The notes under the pieces were generated by a model, which was not told where the DNA came from, did no database searches, and saw nothing but the letters and a program-made list of their open reading frames with translations. Positions 31,202 to 39,269 of a stretch of 64,000 nt of DNA are shown here, one piece after another. This stretch comes from Microvirga lotononidis. GTDB lineage: Bacteria > Pseudomonadota > Alphaproteobacteria > Rhizobiales > Beijerinckiaceae. Every line of letters starts with the position of its first letter. The first letter of the stretch is position 1. The position numbers and the translations under genes were made by a program. The stretch is from NCBI RefSeq assembly GCF_034627025.1, contig NZ_CP141048.1, forward strand, positions 1,123,501 through 1,187,500. Reading direction: 5' to 3'.

Positions 31202-33492
31202 CAACCGACAGCCGGTGTGGCGACCCGGCGCAACTGCCAGACGTGGAACCCGACGAAGAGCGCCGCGAGCACGAAACCGATCTCGTCGGTGAGCGTAATC
31301 GCCGCCACGAGGAAGCCAGCCGCCACCGCAGCCCAGAGCCGTTCCCACCATGCCAGAGGCTTCAGGAAATAGCCGACCGATGCCATGCCCCAGAGCACCA
31401 TGGCGAGCGAGGCCTTGATGACGATGTAGACGACCGCGAGCCAGTAGCCAGCCCCTTCGAGGCCTGGAACCGGCTGCAGCATCAGGGTCGGATCGTAAAC
31501 GGCCATATAGGGGATGACGAAGCCGGGCAGCGCGATCCGGACGGCCTGAATGCCGATCTTGAGCCCCGATTCCTTCGCCATGGGGGCGGCGGCGAAAGCC
31601 GCCAGCGCCACTGGGGGCGTCAGGTCCGCCATGATGCCGAAGTAGAACACGAACATGTGCGAGACGATGAGGGGCACGTCGAGCTGCAGCAGGATGGGGG
31701 CCGCGAGCGACGATGTGATGATGTAGTTGGGGATCGTCGGGATGCCCATGCCGAGGATCAGACTGAAGATCATCGTGAGCACGAGGGCGGCGAAGATGTT
31801 CTCCTTGCCGATGGAGATCATCCAGGTGCCGACGATGGTGCCGAGGCCGGTCAGCGTCATGGTGCCGATCACGATGCCCACGACCGCGCAGGCGAGACCG
31901 ACCGGCAGCGCCTGACGGGCGCCGTCCGCCATGGCGTCGACGCAGGCCTGCAGCGTCGTGCGTCCCCGCCCCGTAAATGCGTTCCAAAGGGACAGGGCAG
32001 CGACGACGAGGACCACCAGCGTCACGGTCGAAGCGAGCGAATAGGTCGCCACCAGCGCCAGCCCGATCCAGAACACGATGCGCAGCGCCGGGACGGCCAG
32101 CCCGGCCGCAATCGCAGTGCCGAGGATGAGCGCAACGGTCAGCGACAGGCCCACGGCTCCGGCGAAGAGCGGCGTATAGCCGGTGAAGAGGAGATAGACG
32201 AGCACCCCGAGCGGCGCGATGAGGAACCACTTCGACTTCATCTCGGCCCAGGCATTCGGCAACTCGGCCTTCGGCAGGCCGCGCAGGTTGCGCTTGCCGG
32301 CTTCCAGATGCACCGCGAGATAGCAGGCCGCGAAGTAGAGGACGGCCGGAATGATCGCCGCTTCGACGATCTTCGAATACGGCACGTCGATCGTCTCGGC
32401 CATGATGAACGCCACGGCACCCATGACCGGCGGCATGATCTGGCCGCCCATGGAAGACGTCGCCTCGACGCCGCCGGCGAAGGCGGACGTGAAGCCGAAG
32501 CGCTTCATGAGCGGGATCGTGAACTGGCCCGAGGCCACCACATTGGCCACCCCCGAGCCCGAGACCGTTCCCATGAGCGCGGAGGAGGCCACGCAGACCT
32601 TGCCGGGGCCGCCCTGCTTGTCGCCGAAGACCGCCATCGAGATGTCGTTGAAGAAATCGATGACGCCGGCCTTCTCCATGAAGGCGCCGAACAGGATGAA
32701 CAGGAAGATGTAGGTCGCTGAAACCAGCGTCGGCGTGCCGTAGATGCCTTCCGTTCCGAACGACATGTGCTCGATCACCTGTTCGAGCGAGTAGCCGCGG
32801 TGATCGAGAGGAGCCGGCAGGTAATGTCCGAAGAGGCAATAAGCCAGGAACAAGCCGGCCACGATGGGCAGGGCCGGCCCCATCACGCGCCAGACGAGAT
32901 AGATCAGGATCGCGAGCGAAGCGATGCCGACGACGAGATCGAGCGTGGTGAGCTCGCCCGCGCGAATCACGAGCTCCTCGTAGAGCGCCCAATGGTACAG
33001 CCCCACCAGGAAGCTCGCGACGCCCACGATCCAGCCGATGGCGCGCAGCGATGACGAGCCGGAGCGATGATTGGCGATCATCGCTCCGGCCACGAGGCAC
33101 AGGAAGCCCACGTGGATGGTGCGCACGACCTGGCTCGGCATGCTGCCGCCGAACCAGAGGACAAGCCCGAACGCGCCGGCAATGGCCGCCCAGCCGAGAG
33201 CTCCGTCAATGATGCTGCGACGGCGCACGGCCAGCCCGGCCAGCCACGCGGCCCAGGCCACCATGGCGACGGCCCACAGATGCGTGAGGCTTAAGCCCGC
33301 GATGAAGGGCTGGTCGAGAGGGATGCCGAAGGAGGTGATGATCTGGAACGTGGAGAACGAGACGGCGATCCAGAAGAGGAGCCGCCCCAGCAACCCGTCG
33401 CCGAAGCTCTCCGGCAGGCCATGCTCCGGGTTCACGCTTTCGGACGGCGCTTCCATCTGGGCGAGTTCGGAATTGTTCACACCCTGGCTCAT
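31201..33492 (-). CDS. TRAP transporter fused permease (TAXI type)
   Basis: Inner-membrane permease in which the small (DctQ, 4TM) and large (DctM, 12TM) TRAP subunits are fused, as usual for TAXI systems. 763 aa from ATG 33492, which has GAGGAG ten bases upstream. An N-terminal hydrophobic region (about 30-180) precedes the DctM domain (about 200-720), with GVANVVASGQFTIPLMKRFG, SSMGGQIMPPVMGAVAFIMAE and GMGIPTIPNYIITSSLAAP. It works with the TAXI binding protein encoded upstream, driven by an ion gradient. Substrate unknown; TAXI systems include importers of C4-dicarboxylates or glutamate-like acids. Confidence 0.95.
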   Translation of the reverse strand: MSQGVNNSELAQMEAPSESVNPEHGLPESFGDGLLGRLLFWIAVSFSTFQIITSFGIPLDQPFIAGLSLTHLWAVAMVAWAAWLAGLAVRRRSIIDGALGWAAIAGAFGLVLWFGGSMPSQVVRTIHVGFLCLVAGAMIANHRSGSSSLRAIGWIVGVASFLVGLYHWALYEELVIRAGELTTLDLVVGIASLAILIYLVWRVMGPALPIVAGLFLAYCLFGHYLPAPLDHRGYSLEQVIEHMSFGTEGIYGTPTLVSATYIFLFILFGAFMEKAGVIDFFNDISMAVFGDKQGGPGKVCVASSALMGTVSGSGVANVVASGQFTIPLMKRFGFTSAFAGGVEATSSMGGQIMPPVMGAVAFIMAETIDVPYSKIVEAAIIPAVLYFAACYLAVHLEAGKRNLRGLPKAELPNAWAEMKSKWFLIAPLGVLVYLLFTGYTPLFAGAVGLSLTVALILGTAIAAGLAVPALRIVFWIGLALVATYSLASTVTLVVLVVAALSLWNAFTGRGRTTLQACVDAMADGARQALPVGLACAVVGIVIGTMTLTGLGTIVGTWMISIGKENIFAALVLTMIFSLILGMGIPTIPNYIITSSLAAPILLQLDVPLIVSHMFVFYFGIMADLTPPVALAAFAAAPMAKESGLKIGIQAVRIALPGFVIPYMAVYDPTLMLQPVPGLEGAGYWLAVVYIVIKASLAMVLWGMASVGYFLKPLAWWERLWAAVAAGFLVAAITLTDEIGFVLAALFVGFHVWQLRRVATPAVG

Positions 33493-33531
33493 GGCGCGGC
33501 GTCTCCTCGATGATGGTTCTTCGTTCTCATG

Positions 33532-33563
33532 AAAAAGGCCGGAGCAGTTCACCTGCCCCGGCC
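33532..33563 (-). terminator. Rho-independent terminator between TAXI binding protein and permease genes
   Basis: On the minus strand GGCCGGGGCAG, loop GTGAA, CTGCTCCGGCC is followed directly by TTTTTC. It lies 32 bases after the binding-protein stop and 40 bases before the permease start, so it should make the binding-protein message more abundant than the permease message. Confidence 0.85.
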
Positions 33564-33595
33564 CGGATGTAAATCGGCCGAAGGGTTTAGGAGCC

Positions 33596-34555
33596 TTATT
33601 TCTTCACGCCCTTCTCGTCGAAATAGCGCTGCGCGCCCGGATGCATCGGAACGGGCATGCCGGAGAGCGCGCTCTCGAGCTTGATGTCCTTGGCGGCCGC
33701 GTGGGCTGCGGAGAGATCCGGCAGGCTCTCATAGATCGCCTTGGTCATCTGGTAGACGGTCTCGTCCTTCACGCCGGAATGGGTCACGAGATAATTCACG
33801 ACGGCGGCCGTCTCGACGGGAGCGGTCTGGCCGCCATAGGTGTTGGCGGGAATCGTCGCCTTGACGTAGGGTGTGCCGACCTTCTCGACGATCGCGGCCG
33901 GGATCTCCACCACGACGATCGGCACAGACGTGGAGAGGTCGCGGATCGAGGAGACGCCGAGGCCGGCCGATTGCAGGGTGGCGTCGAGCTGGCGGTTCTT
34001 CATCAGCTCGACCGATTCGCCGAACGGCAGGTACTCGACCTTGCCGAGATCCTTGTAGGTCAGGCCCGCCCCATGGAGGATCGCCCGGGCATTGAGCTCG
34101 GTGCCGGATTTCGGCGCGCCGACCGAGAGGCGCTTGCCCTTCAGATCCGCGAGCGACTTGATGCCGGATTCCTGCGTCGCGACGATCTGGATGTAGTTCG
34201 GGTAAATGGCCGTGACGCCACGCAGCTTGTCGAGCTTGCTCTTGAAGCCGGCCTCCTCGTCGCCCGCCCAGCCCATGGCGAGGCTGTCGCCGAGGGTGAA
34301 GCCGATCTCGCCCTTGCCCTGCTGCAGGAGAGTAAGGTTTTCCACCGAGGCCTTCGTGGCCTGGACCGACGGCCGCGAGCCCTGGACCTTCTCCGAGAAG
34401 ACCTTGGAGAGAGCGACGCCCAGCGGATAGTAGACCCCGGATGTGCCGCCGGTCAGGACGTTGATGAAATCCTGGGCCTGGGCCGGAATGCTGGCGCCCG
34501 CAAGCGCAAGGGCGGCCGCTGCGCCGACGACGCGGCGCATGACTGTTCGATACAT
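33596..34555 (-). CDS. TAXI family TRAP transporter solute-binding protein
   Basis: Periplasmic binding protein, 319 aa, with a signal peptide MYRTVMRRVVGAAAALALAGASIPAQAQ and the TAXI hallmark LTGGTSGVYYPLGVALSKV at the mature N-terminus. Later motifs LKGKRLSVGAPKSGTELNARAIL and DATLQSAGLGVSS are family-typical. First gene of the TAXI-TRAP-DUF1850 operon; an AGGGAGT ribosome-binding site precedes the ATG. A terminator follows it. Confidence 0.95.
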   Translation of the reverse strand: MYRTVMRRVVGAAAALALAGASIPAQAQDFINVLTGGTSGVYYPLGVALSKVFSEKVQGSRPSVQATKASVENLTLLQQGKGEIGFTLGDSLAMGWAGDEEAGFKSKLDKLRGVTAIYPNYIQIVATQESGIKSLADLKGKRLSVGAPKSGTELNARAILHGAGLTYKDLGKVEYLPFGESVELMKNRQLDATLQSAGLGVSSIRDLSTSVPIVVVEIPAAIVEKVGTPYVKATIPANTYGGQTAPVETAAVVNYLVTHSGVKDETVYQMTKAIYESLPDLSAAHAAAKDIKLESALSGMPVPMHPGAQRYFDEKGVKK

Positions 34556-34574
34556 GGCGTACTCCCTATCTGAC

Positions 34575-34594
34575 GGCGTAATTATCGCTACGCC
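34575..34594 (-). promoter_or_regulatory. Palindrome overlapping a candidate -10 box before the TAXI-1 operon
   Basis: Arms GGCGTA (34575-34580) and TACGCC (34589-34594) flank ATTATCGC. On the minus strand the spacer reads GCGATAAT, containing GATAAT, a good -10 hexamer. Position 20-40 bases before the binding-protein start fits either an operator over the promoter or a leader hairpin. Confidence 0.4.
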
Positions 34595-34697
34595 TGTGTG
34601 TGGGCTAACTTTGACCGCTGACGAAGATTTCTCAAGAGGCTAAGAGGGACTTAATCCTGCCACCTTGGTCGGTAGGGGTGCGTCCTTCCACAGACAC

Positions 34698-36287
34698 ATG
34701 CGCTCATCCATGATCAATCGCCGCCGCTTTCTCCAAACCGCTACCGCCACGGCCGCCCTCGCCGCGCAGGGCTTTTCAGGGGCAGCCCTGGCCCAGCAGG
34801 GCCTGAAGATGGGGATCCCCTCCCCCTTCTCGTTCGACGATCTGAAGAAGCGGGCGCAGGACATGGCGCGCTCGCCCTATGCGGCGCCGCAAAGCCCGTC
34901 GCCCGAGGTGCTGGCCCAGATCGACTACGACGCCCACGGCAAGATCCGGTTCAAGACCGATCTGGCGCTCTGGGCCAACGGGCCCAGCGAGTTCCCCGTC
35001 ACCTTCTTCCACCTGGGCCGCTTCTTCCAGAAGCCGGTGCGCATGCACGTGGTCGAGAATGGGCAGGAACGCGAGATCATCTACGACAGCGACTACTTCG
35101 ACATGCCGGCGGATTCGCCCGCCCGGAAGCTGCCGGACAATTCGGGCTTCGCCGGCTTCCGCTTCCAGGAGGCCCGCAACGGCAAGCTCGACTGGAGGAA
35201 GAACGACTGGGTGGCCTTTCTCGGCGCCTCCTATTTCCGCGCCATCGGCGAGCTCTACCAATACGGCCTCTCGGCCCGCGGCCTTGCCGTGGACGTGGCG
35301 GTCTTCGGGAAAAACGAGGAATTCCCCGATTTCACCCACGTCTATTTCGAGACCCCGAAGCCGGGCTCGGATACGGTCACGATCTATGCCCTGCTCGACG
35401 GCCCGAGCGTCGCCGGCGCCTATCGCTTCGTCATGCAGCGGGCGGAGGCGGTGATCATGGACATCGATGCCGCCGTCTTCATGCGCCAGGACGTGAGCCG
35501 CCTCGGCCTCGCGCCCCTGACCTCCATGTACTGGTACTCGGAGAAGTCCAAGACCACCGCCATCGACTGGCGCCCCGAGATCCACGATTCGGACGGGCTC
35601 GCCATGTGGACCGGCACGGGCGAGCGGATCTGGCGCCCGCTCAACAACCCGCCGCGCATCATCACCTCGGCCTTCGCGGACGAGAACCCCAAGGGGTTCG
35701 GTCTGCTCCAGCGCGACCGGAACTTCGACCATTACCTCGACGGCGTCTATTACGACCGCCGCCCGTCCCTCTGGATCGAACCGCAGGGGACCTGGGGCCG
35801 GGGCTCCATCCAGCTCGTCGAGATCCCCACCGACGACGAGATCCACGACAACATCGTGACCATGTGGGTGCCGGCGGACCCGGTGCGCGCGGGCCAGGCC
35901 ATCGAGCTGCGCTACCGGATGTACTGGTCGGCGGAGGAGCCCTATCCGACCCCGCTCGCCCGCGTGGTCGCCACCCGCTTCGGCAATGGCGGGCAGGCCG
36001 GCACGATCCGGCCGAAGGGCGTGCGCAAGTTCATGGTTGAGTTCCTCGGCGAGCCCCTGACCAGGCTCCCGAGCGGCGTGATCCCCAGGCCCGTGCTGAC
36101 CGCCTCCCGGGGCGAGTTCTCGAACATCCTCACGGAGGCCGTCCCCGACAACGTGCCCGGCCACTGGCGCACCCAGTTCGACCTCACCGTGACCGGGACC
36201 GAGCCGGTGGAGATGCGCTGCTACCTGCGCAACGAGAGCGAGATCCTGAGCGAGACCTGGCTGTACCAGTACCACCCGGCGTTCTGA
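34698..36287 (+). CDS. Glucan biosynthesis protein OpgG/OpgD family, Tat-exported (paralogue 1)
   Basis: Periplasmic protein of the MdoG/OpgG-OpgD family that acts on the backbone of osmoregulated periplasmic glucans. 529 aa from ATG 34698; ATG 34710 is also possible. The twin-arginine signal NRRRFLQTATATAALAAQGF points to folded export through Tat, as for OpgD. The MdoG domain fills the rest, with FRFQEARNGKLDWRKND, GLSARGLAVDVA, LLDGPSVAGAYRF, LEIHDSDGL-like EIHDSDGLAMWTG and NPKGFGLLQRDRNFDHY. A paralogue is encoded at 48134-49705. No opgH glucosyltransferase is adjacent. Confidence 0.92.
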   Translation: MRSSMINRRRFLQTATATAALAAQGFSGAALAQQGLKMGIPSPFSFDDLKKRAQDMARSPYAAPQSPSPEVLAQIDYDAHGKIRFKTDLALWANGPSEFPVTFFHLGRFFQKPVRMHVVENGQEREIIYDSDYFDMPADSPARKLPDNSGFAGFRFQEARNGKLDWRKNDWVAFLGASYFRAIGELYQYGLSARGLAVDVAVFGKNEEFPDFTHVYFETPKPGSDTVTIYALLDGPSVAGAYRFVMQRAEAVIMDIDAAVFMRQDVSRLGLAPLTSMYWYSEKSKTTAIDWRPEIHDSDGLAMWTGTGERIWRPLNNPPRIITSAFADENPKGFGLLQRDRNFDHYLDGVYYDRRPSLWIEPQGTWGRGSIQLVEIPTDDEIHDNIVTMWVPADPVRAGQAIELRYRMYWSAEEPYPTPLARVVATRFGNGGQAGTIRPKGVRKFMVEFLGEPLTRLPSGVIPRPVLTASRGEFSNILTEAVPDNVPGHWRTQFDLTVTGTEPVEMRCYLRNESEILSETWLYQYHPAF

Positions 36288-36311
36288 GATATCTCCATAT
36301 AAACCATACGG

Positions 36312-36343
36312 TTGATAGGGGCGTATAAAATACTATACGCCCC
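36312..36343 (+). promoter_or_regulatory. Promoter with overlapping palindrome before the znu operon (candidate Zur-type operator)
   Basis: A 26-base palindrome with arms GGGGCGTATA (36318-36327) and TATACGCCCC (36334-36343) around AAATAC. A -35-like TTGATA (36312-36317) lies 16 bases before TATACG (36334-36339), so the palindrome fills the promoter spacer and the -10. The A+T-rich centre and absence of a T-run argue for a protein-binding site rather than a terminator. Zur as the binder is inferred from the genes downstream. Confidence 0.6.
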
Positions 36344-36378
36344 TGGAAATGGCGGGCGAACCGGTCTATGTAGAGGCC

Positions 36379-36540
36379 ATGTCGCATGGCCATCACCACC
36401 ATCATCATTCCCACGAGCATCGGGCGGTTGCCGCCGCTCCGACCTTTTCGCTCCTGCGTCTCTCGGTCGGGCAGCGTCTGGCTGGAACAGCCGTCGTGCT
36501 GGCAGGGTTATGGGTGCTGGTCCTTGGCGTGATGGGATAA
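36379..36540 (+). CDS. His-rich small membrane protein at the head of the znu operon
   Basis: 53-aa protein from ATG 36379 (TAGAGG ribosome-binding site); an ATG at 36349 is less likely because it abuts the palindrome. The N-terminus SHGHHHHHHSHEH is almost purely histidine, then a short basic stretch and one membrane helix, GTAVVLAGLWVLVLGVMG. The stop is three bases before znuC, so it is in the zinc operon. A zinc-binding or zinc-buffering role is inferred from the histidine run and context; I know no characterised family. Confidence 0.7.
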   Translation: MSHGHHHHHHSHEHRAVAAAPTFSLLRLSVGQRLAGTAVVLAGLWVLVLGVMG

Positions 36541-36543
36541 CGC

Positions 36544-37290
36544 ATGTCCGCAGCATCGGCCGCCATCCGTTTCGATGAGGTGACCCTCGGCTACGGCCGC
36601 AGGCCCGCCGTGCATCACCTGGACGGGGAGATCCCCGCCGGTTGTCTGATGGCCGTGGTCGGGCCCAATGGGGCCGGAAAATCGACCCTGCTCAAGGGCA
36701 TCGTCGGCACCCTCAAGCCCCTCGAGGGCGATATCCGGTGTCATGCCTCGCGCGGCATCGCCTATCTGCCCCAGGCGGCCGAGATCGACCGGTCCTTCCC
36801 GCTCTCCGTCTACGATCTCGTCGCCATGGGTCTCTGGACGCGCTCCGGCCTGTTCGGCGGCATCTCCCGGCAGGACCGCGCCAGGATCGACGCCGCCCTG
36901 GCGGCCGTGGGCCTGACCGGCTTCGAGCGGCGCCCGATCTCGACCCTGTCGGGCGGACAGATGCAGCGGGCACTCTTCGCGCGCCTTCTCCTCCAGGACG
37001 CCCCGGTGATCCTGCTCGACGAGCCGTTCACGGCCATCGATGCCAAGACGACCGCCGACCTGCTCGATCTGGTGCGCCGCTGGCATGCGGAATCCCGCAC
37101 CGTCGTCGCCGTGCTGCACGACCTCGACATGGTCAAGCGCGCCTTCCCCGAGACCCTGCTGATCGCCCGCGAGCCGGTGGCCTGGGGCGAGACGGTCGAG
37201 GTCTTGAGCCCGGAGAACCTCCTGAAGGCCCGGCGCATGGTCGAGGCCTACGATCCGCACGCGGATGTCTGCCACCGCAACGTCGCGTGA
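36544..37290 (+). CDS. znuC: Zinc ABC transporter ATP-binding protein
   Basis: Cytosolic ATPase of the ZnuABC high-affinity zinc importer, 248 aa. Walker A VGPNGAGKSTLLKG near residue 39, signature STLSGGQMQRALFARLL near 135, Walker B VILLDEPFTAID, and H-loop VLHDLDMV. Starts three bases after the His-rich gene and is followed after 11 bases by the permease gene. Metal choice (zinc rather than manganese) rests on the His-rich neighbours and COG0523 GTPase. Confidence 0.93.
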   Translation: MSAASAAIRFDEVTLGYGRRPAVHHLDGEIPAGCLMAVVGPNGAGKSTLLKGIVGTLKPLEGDIRCHASRGIAYLPQAAEIDRSFPLSVYDLVAMGLWTRSGLFGGISRQDRARIDAALAAVGLTGFERRPISTLSGGQMQRALFARLLLQDAPVILLDEPFTAIDAKTTADLLDLVRRWHAESRTVVAVLHDLDMVKRAFPETLLIAREPVAWGETVEVLSPENLLKARRMVEAYDPHADVCHRNVA

Positions 37291-37301
37291 GGAACCTGCC
37301 A

Positions 37302-38168
37302 ATGCTCGACCTGTTCTACACGCCGTTTTCCGAATTCGAATTCATGCAGCGCGCCCTGGTGGGCGTGATCGCGATCGCGCTGGGCGGCGGGCCCGTGGGC
37401 GTCTTCCTGATGCTGCGCCGCATGAGCCTGACCGGGGACGCCATGGCCCATGCGATCCTGCCCGGCGCGGCCGTGGGCTATCTTGTGGCCGGGCTCTCGC
37501 TGCCGGCCATGACCATCGGCGGATTGTTCGCGGGCGTGATCGTCGCGGTTGCGGCGGGCCTCGTCTCCCGCTTCACCTCCCTGAAGGAGGATGCGTCCCT
37601 GGCAGCCTTCTACCTGCTGTCCCTGGCGCTCGGCGTCACCATCGTGTCGCTTCGCGGCTCGAACGTGGACCTGCTGCACGTGCTGTTCGGCACCGTCCTG
37701 GCGCTCGACGACGGAACGCTGCTGCTCCTCGCCTCCATCTCGACCATCACCGTCCTGGCGCTCGCGGTGCTCTACCGGCCGCTCGTGCTCGAATGCGTGG
37801 ATCCGATCTTCCTCCGGTCCGTGAGCCGTGCCGGCACGCCGACGCACCTGATCTTTCTCGGGCTCGTCGTGATGAACCTCGTCGGCGGCTTCCACGCGCT
37901 GGGAACCCTGCTCTCCGTCGGCATGATGATGCTGCCCGCCGCCGCATCGCGCTTCTGGACCAGCGACATCACCATGATGATGCTCGTGTCCGTCCTCATC
38001 GGCATCCTGTCCGGATTGAGCGGTCTCCTGCTCTCCTTCCACGCGGAGCTGCCCGCAGGGCCTGCGATCATCCTCTCGGCCGGCGCCGTCTACGTGATGT
38101 CCCTCGTGCTCGGGCGCGAGGGCGGCCTGCTGTGGCTCGCATGGCCCGGCAGGCATCTGGAAGCCTGA
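37302..38168 (+). CDS. znuB: Zinc ABC transporter permease
   Basis: Membrane subunit of the ABC-3 family, 288 aa from ATG 37302, with about eight hydrophobic segments, including RALVGVIAIALGGGPVGVFLMLRRMSL. The conserved GDAMAHAILPGAAVGYL region contacts the ATPase, and LGTLLSVGMMMLPAAASRFW follows in the C-terminal half. Co-transcribed with znuC and followed 26 bases later by the binding-protein gene. Confidence 0.93.
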   Translation: MLDLFYTPFSEFEFMQRALVGVIAIALGGGPVGVFLMLRRMSLTGDAMAHAILPGAAVGYLVAGLSLPAMTIGGLFAGVIVAVAAGLVSRFTSLKEDASLAAFYLLSLALGVTIVSLRGSNVDLLHVLFGTVLALDDGTLLLLASISTITVLALAVLYRPLVLECVDPIFLRSVSRAGTPTHLIFLGLVVMNLVGGFHALGTLLSVGMMMLPAAASRFWTSDITMMMLVSVLIGILSGLSGLLLSFHAELPAGPAIILSAGAVYVMSLVLGREGGLLWLAWPGRHLEA

Positions 38169-38194
38169 CCTTCTTCACATAAGGATCAAGACCC

Positions 38195-39118
38195 ATGCTG
38201 ACGCGAAGAGCTGCCGTATCCCTTCTGGCAGGATGCCTCACCCTTGCCGCCTCGTCGCTGCCGGCAGCCGCGCAGAATGCCGAGAAGCTGAAGGTGGTCG
38301 CGACCTTCTCGATCCTCGGCGACATGGTCCGCAATGTCGGCGGCGAGCGCGTCGAGGTGACGACCCTCGTCGGCCCGAACGGCGATGCGCATGTCTATTC
38401 CCCGACGCCCGCCGACGGACGGCGCCTGTCCGAGGCCAAGGTCGTCTTCACCAACGGGTTGAAGTTCGAGGGCTGGATCGACCGGCTCGTGAAATCCTCC
38501 GGCACGAAAGCCGTGAAGGTCGAGGCCGCCAAGGGCATCAAGGTCCTGTCGAGCGAAGACGACGGCCATGACCATGGGCACGATCATGGCGGCGCCGACC
38601 CCCATGCCTGGCAGAGCATCGGCAATGCCAAGATCTACGTGGCCAATATCCGCGATGCCCTGATTTCCGCCGACGCGGCCAGCAGGGCCGCCTACGAGGC
38701 CAATGCCGCCGCCTACCTCGCGCGGCTCGATGAGCTCGACGCGGAGGTGAAAGGTCTCGTGGCCAAGATTCCCCCCGAGCGGCGCAAGCTCATCACCTCT
38801 CACGATGCCTTCCGCTATTTCGAGGCGGCCTACGGCATCGACTTCGTGTCCCCCCAGGGCGTCTCGACGGAATCGGAGGCCTCCGCCAGGGACGTGGCCA
38901 GGATCATCCAGCAGATCAAGCGCGAGAAGATCACGGCCGTCTTCGTGGAGAACATCTCCGACGCCCGCCTGATGGAGCGCATCGCGAAGGAAACCGGCGC
39001 GAGAATCGGAGACCGGGTCTATTCCGACGCGCTCTCGGACGAGAACGGCCCCGCTGCCACTTACATTGATATGATGAGACACAATATAAGGGCTTTCAGC
39101 GCGGCCCTGTCGAGCTGA
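38195..39118 (+). CDS. znuA: Zinc ABC transporter substrate-binding protein
   Basis: Periplasmic cluster A-I metal-binding protein, 307 aa. The signal peptide ends ...SSLPAAAQ; the mature part starts KLKVVATFSILGDMVRNVGG. Metal ligands expected at His in NGDAHVYSPTPAD, at the His in SHDAFRYFEAAYG, and at Asp/Glu near the C-terminus (YSDALSDENG). A His/Asp-rich loop, DDGHDHGHDHGG (about 121-133), is typical of zinc-specific ZnuA. In many species znuA is divergent from znuCB; here it is last in a single operon. Confidence 0.93.
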   Translation: MLTRRAAVSLLAGCLTLAASSLPAAAQNAEKLKVVATFSILGDMVRNVGGERVEVTTLVGPNGDAHVYSPTPADGRRLSEAKVVFTNGLKFEGWIDRLVKSSGTKAVKVEAAKGIKVLSSEDDGHDHGHDHGGADPHAWQSIGNAKIYVANIRDALISADAASRAAYEANAAAYLARLDELDAEVKGLVAKIPPERRKLITSHDAFRYFEAAYGIDFVSPQGVSTESEASARDVARIIQQIKREKITAVFVENISDARLMERIAKETGARIGDRVYSDALSDENGPAATYIDMMRHNIRAFSAALSS

Positions 39119-39141
39119 AAGCCCTGATCGCTGCGGCGCTT

Positions 39142-39249
39142 GGTGTCATTCCCGGCGAGCGCAGCGAGGGAAGGGAATCCAGGTAAGGTGCCCAACCTGC
39201 GCCTGGATCCCCTTCCCGGCCTGCCTGGCAGGCCGCCGGGGATGACACC
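39142..39249. repeat. 108-base nested palindrome between znuA and the COG0523 gene
   Basis: Outer arms GGTGTCATTCCCGGCG (39142-39157) and CGCCGGGGATGACACC (39234-39249) enclose inner arms GGGAAGGGAATCCAGG and CCTGGATCCCCTTCCC. This TGTCATTCCCGG type of element is, as I recall it, a common intergenic repeat in Rhizobiales genomes. It could form a long RNA hairpin separating znuA from the next gene. Confidence 0.75.
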
Positions 39250-39269
39250 CAATTTTTCTGGAAGCTCCG

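Noticed and set aside
36318..36343. Palindrome before the znu operon as a terminator for the glucan gene
   Set aside because: The centre is A+T-rich, no T-run follows on either strand, and promoter-like hexamers overlap it; an operator fits better.
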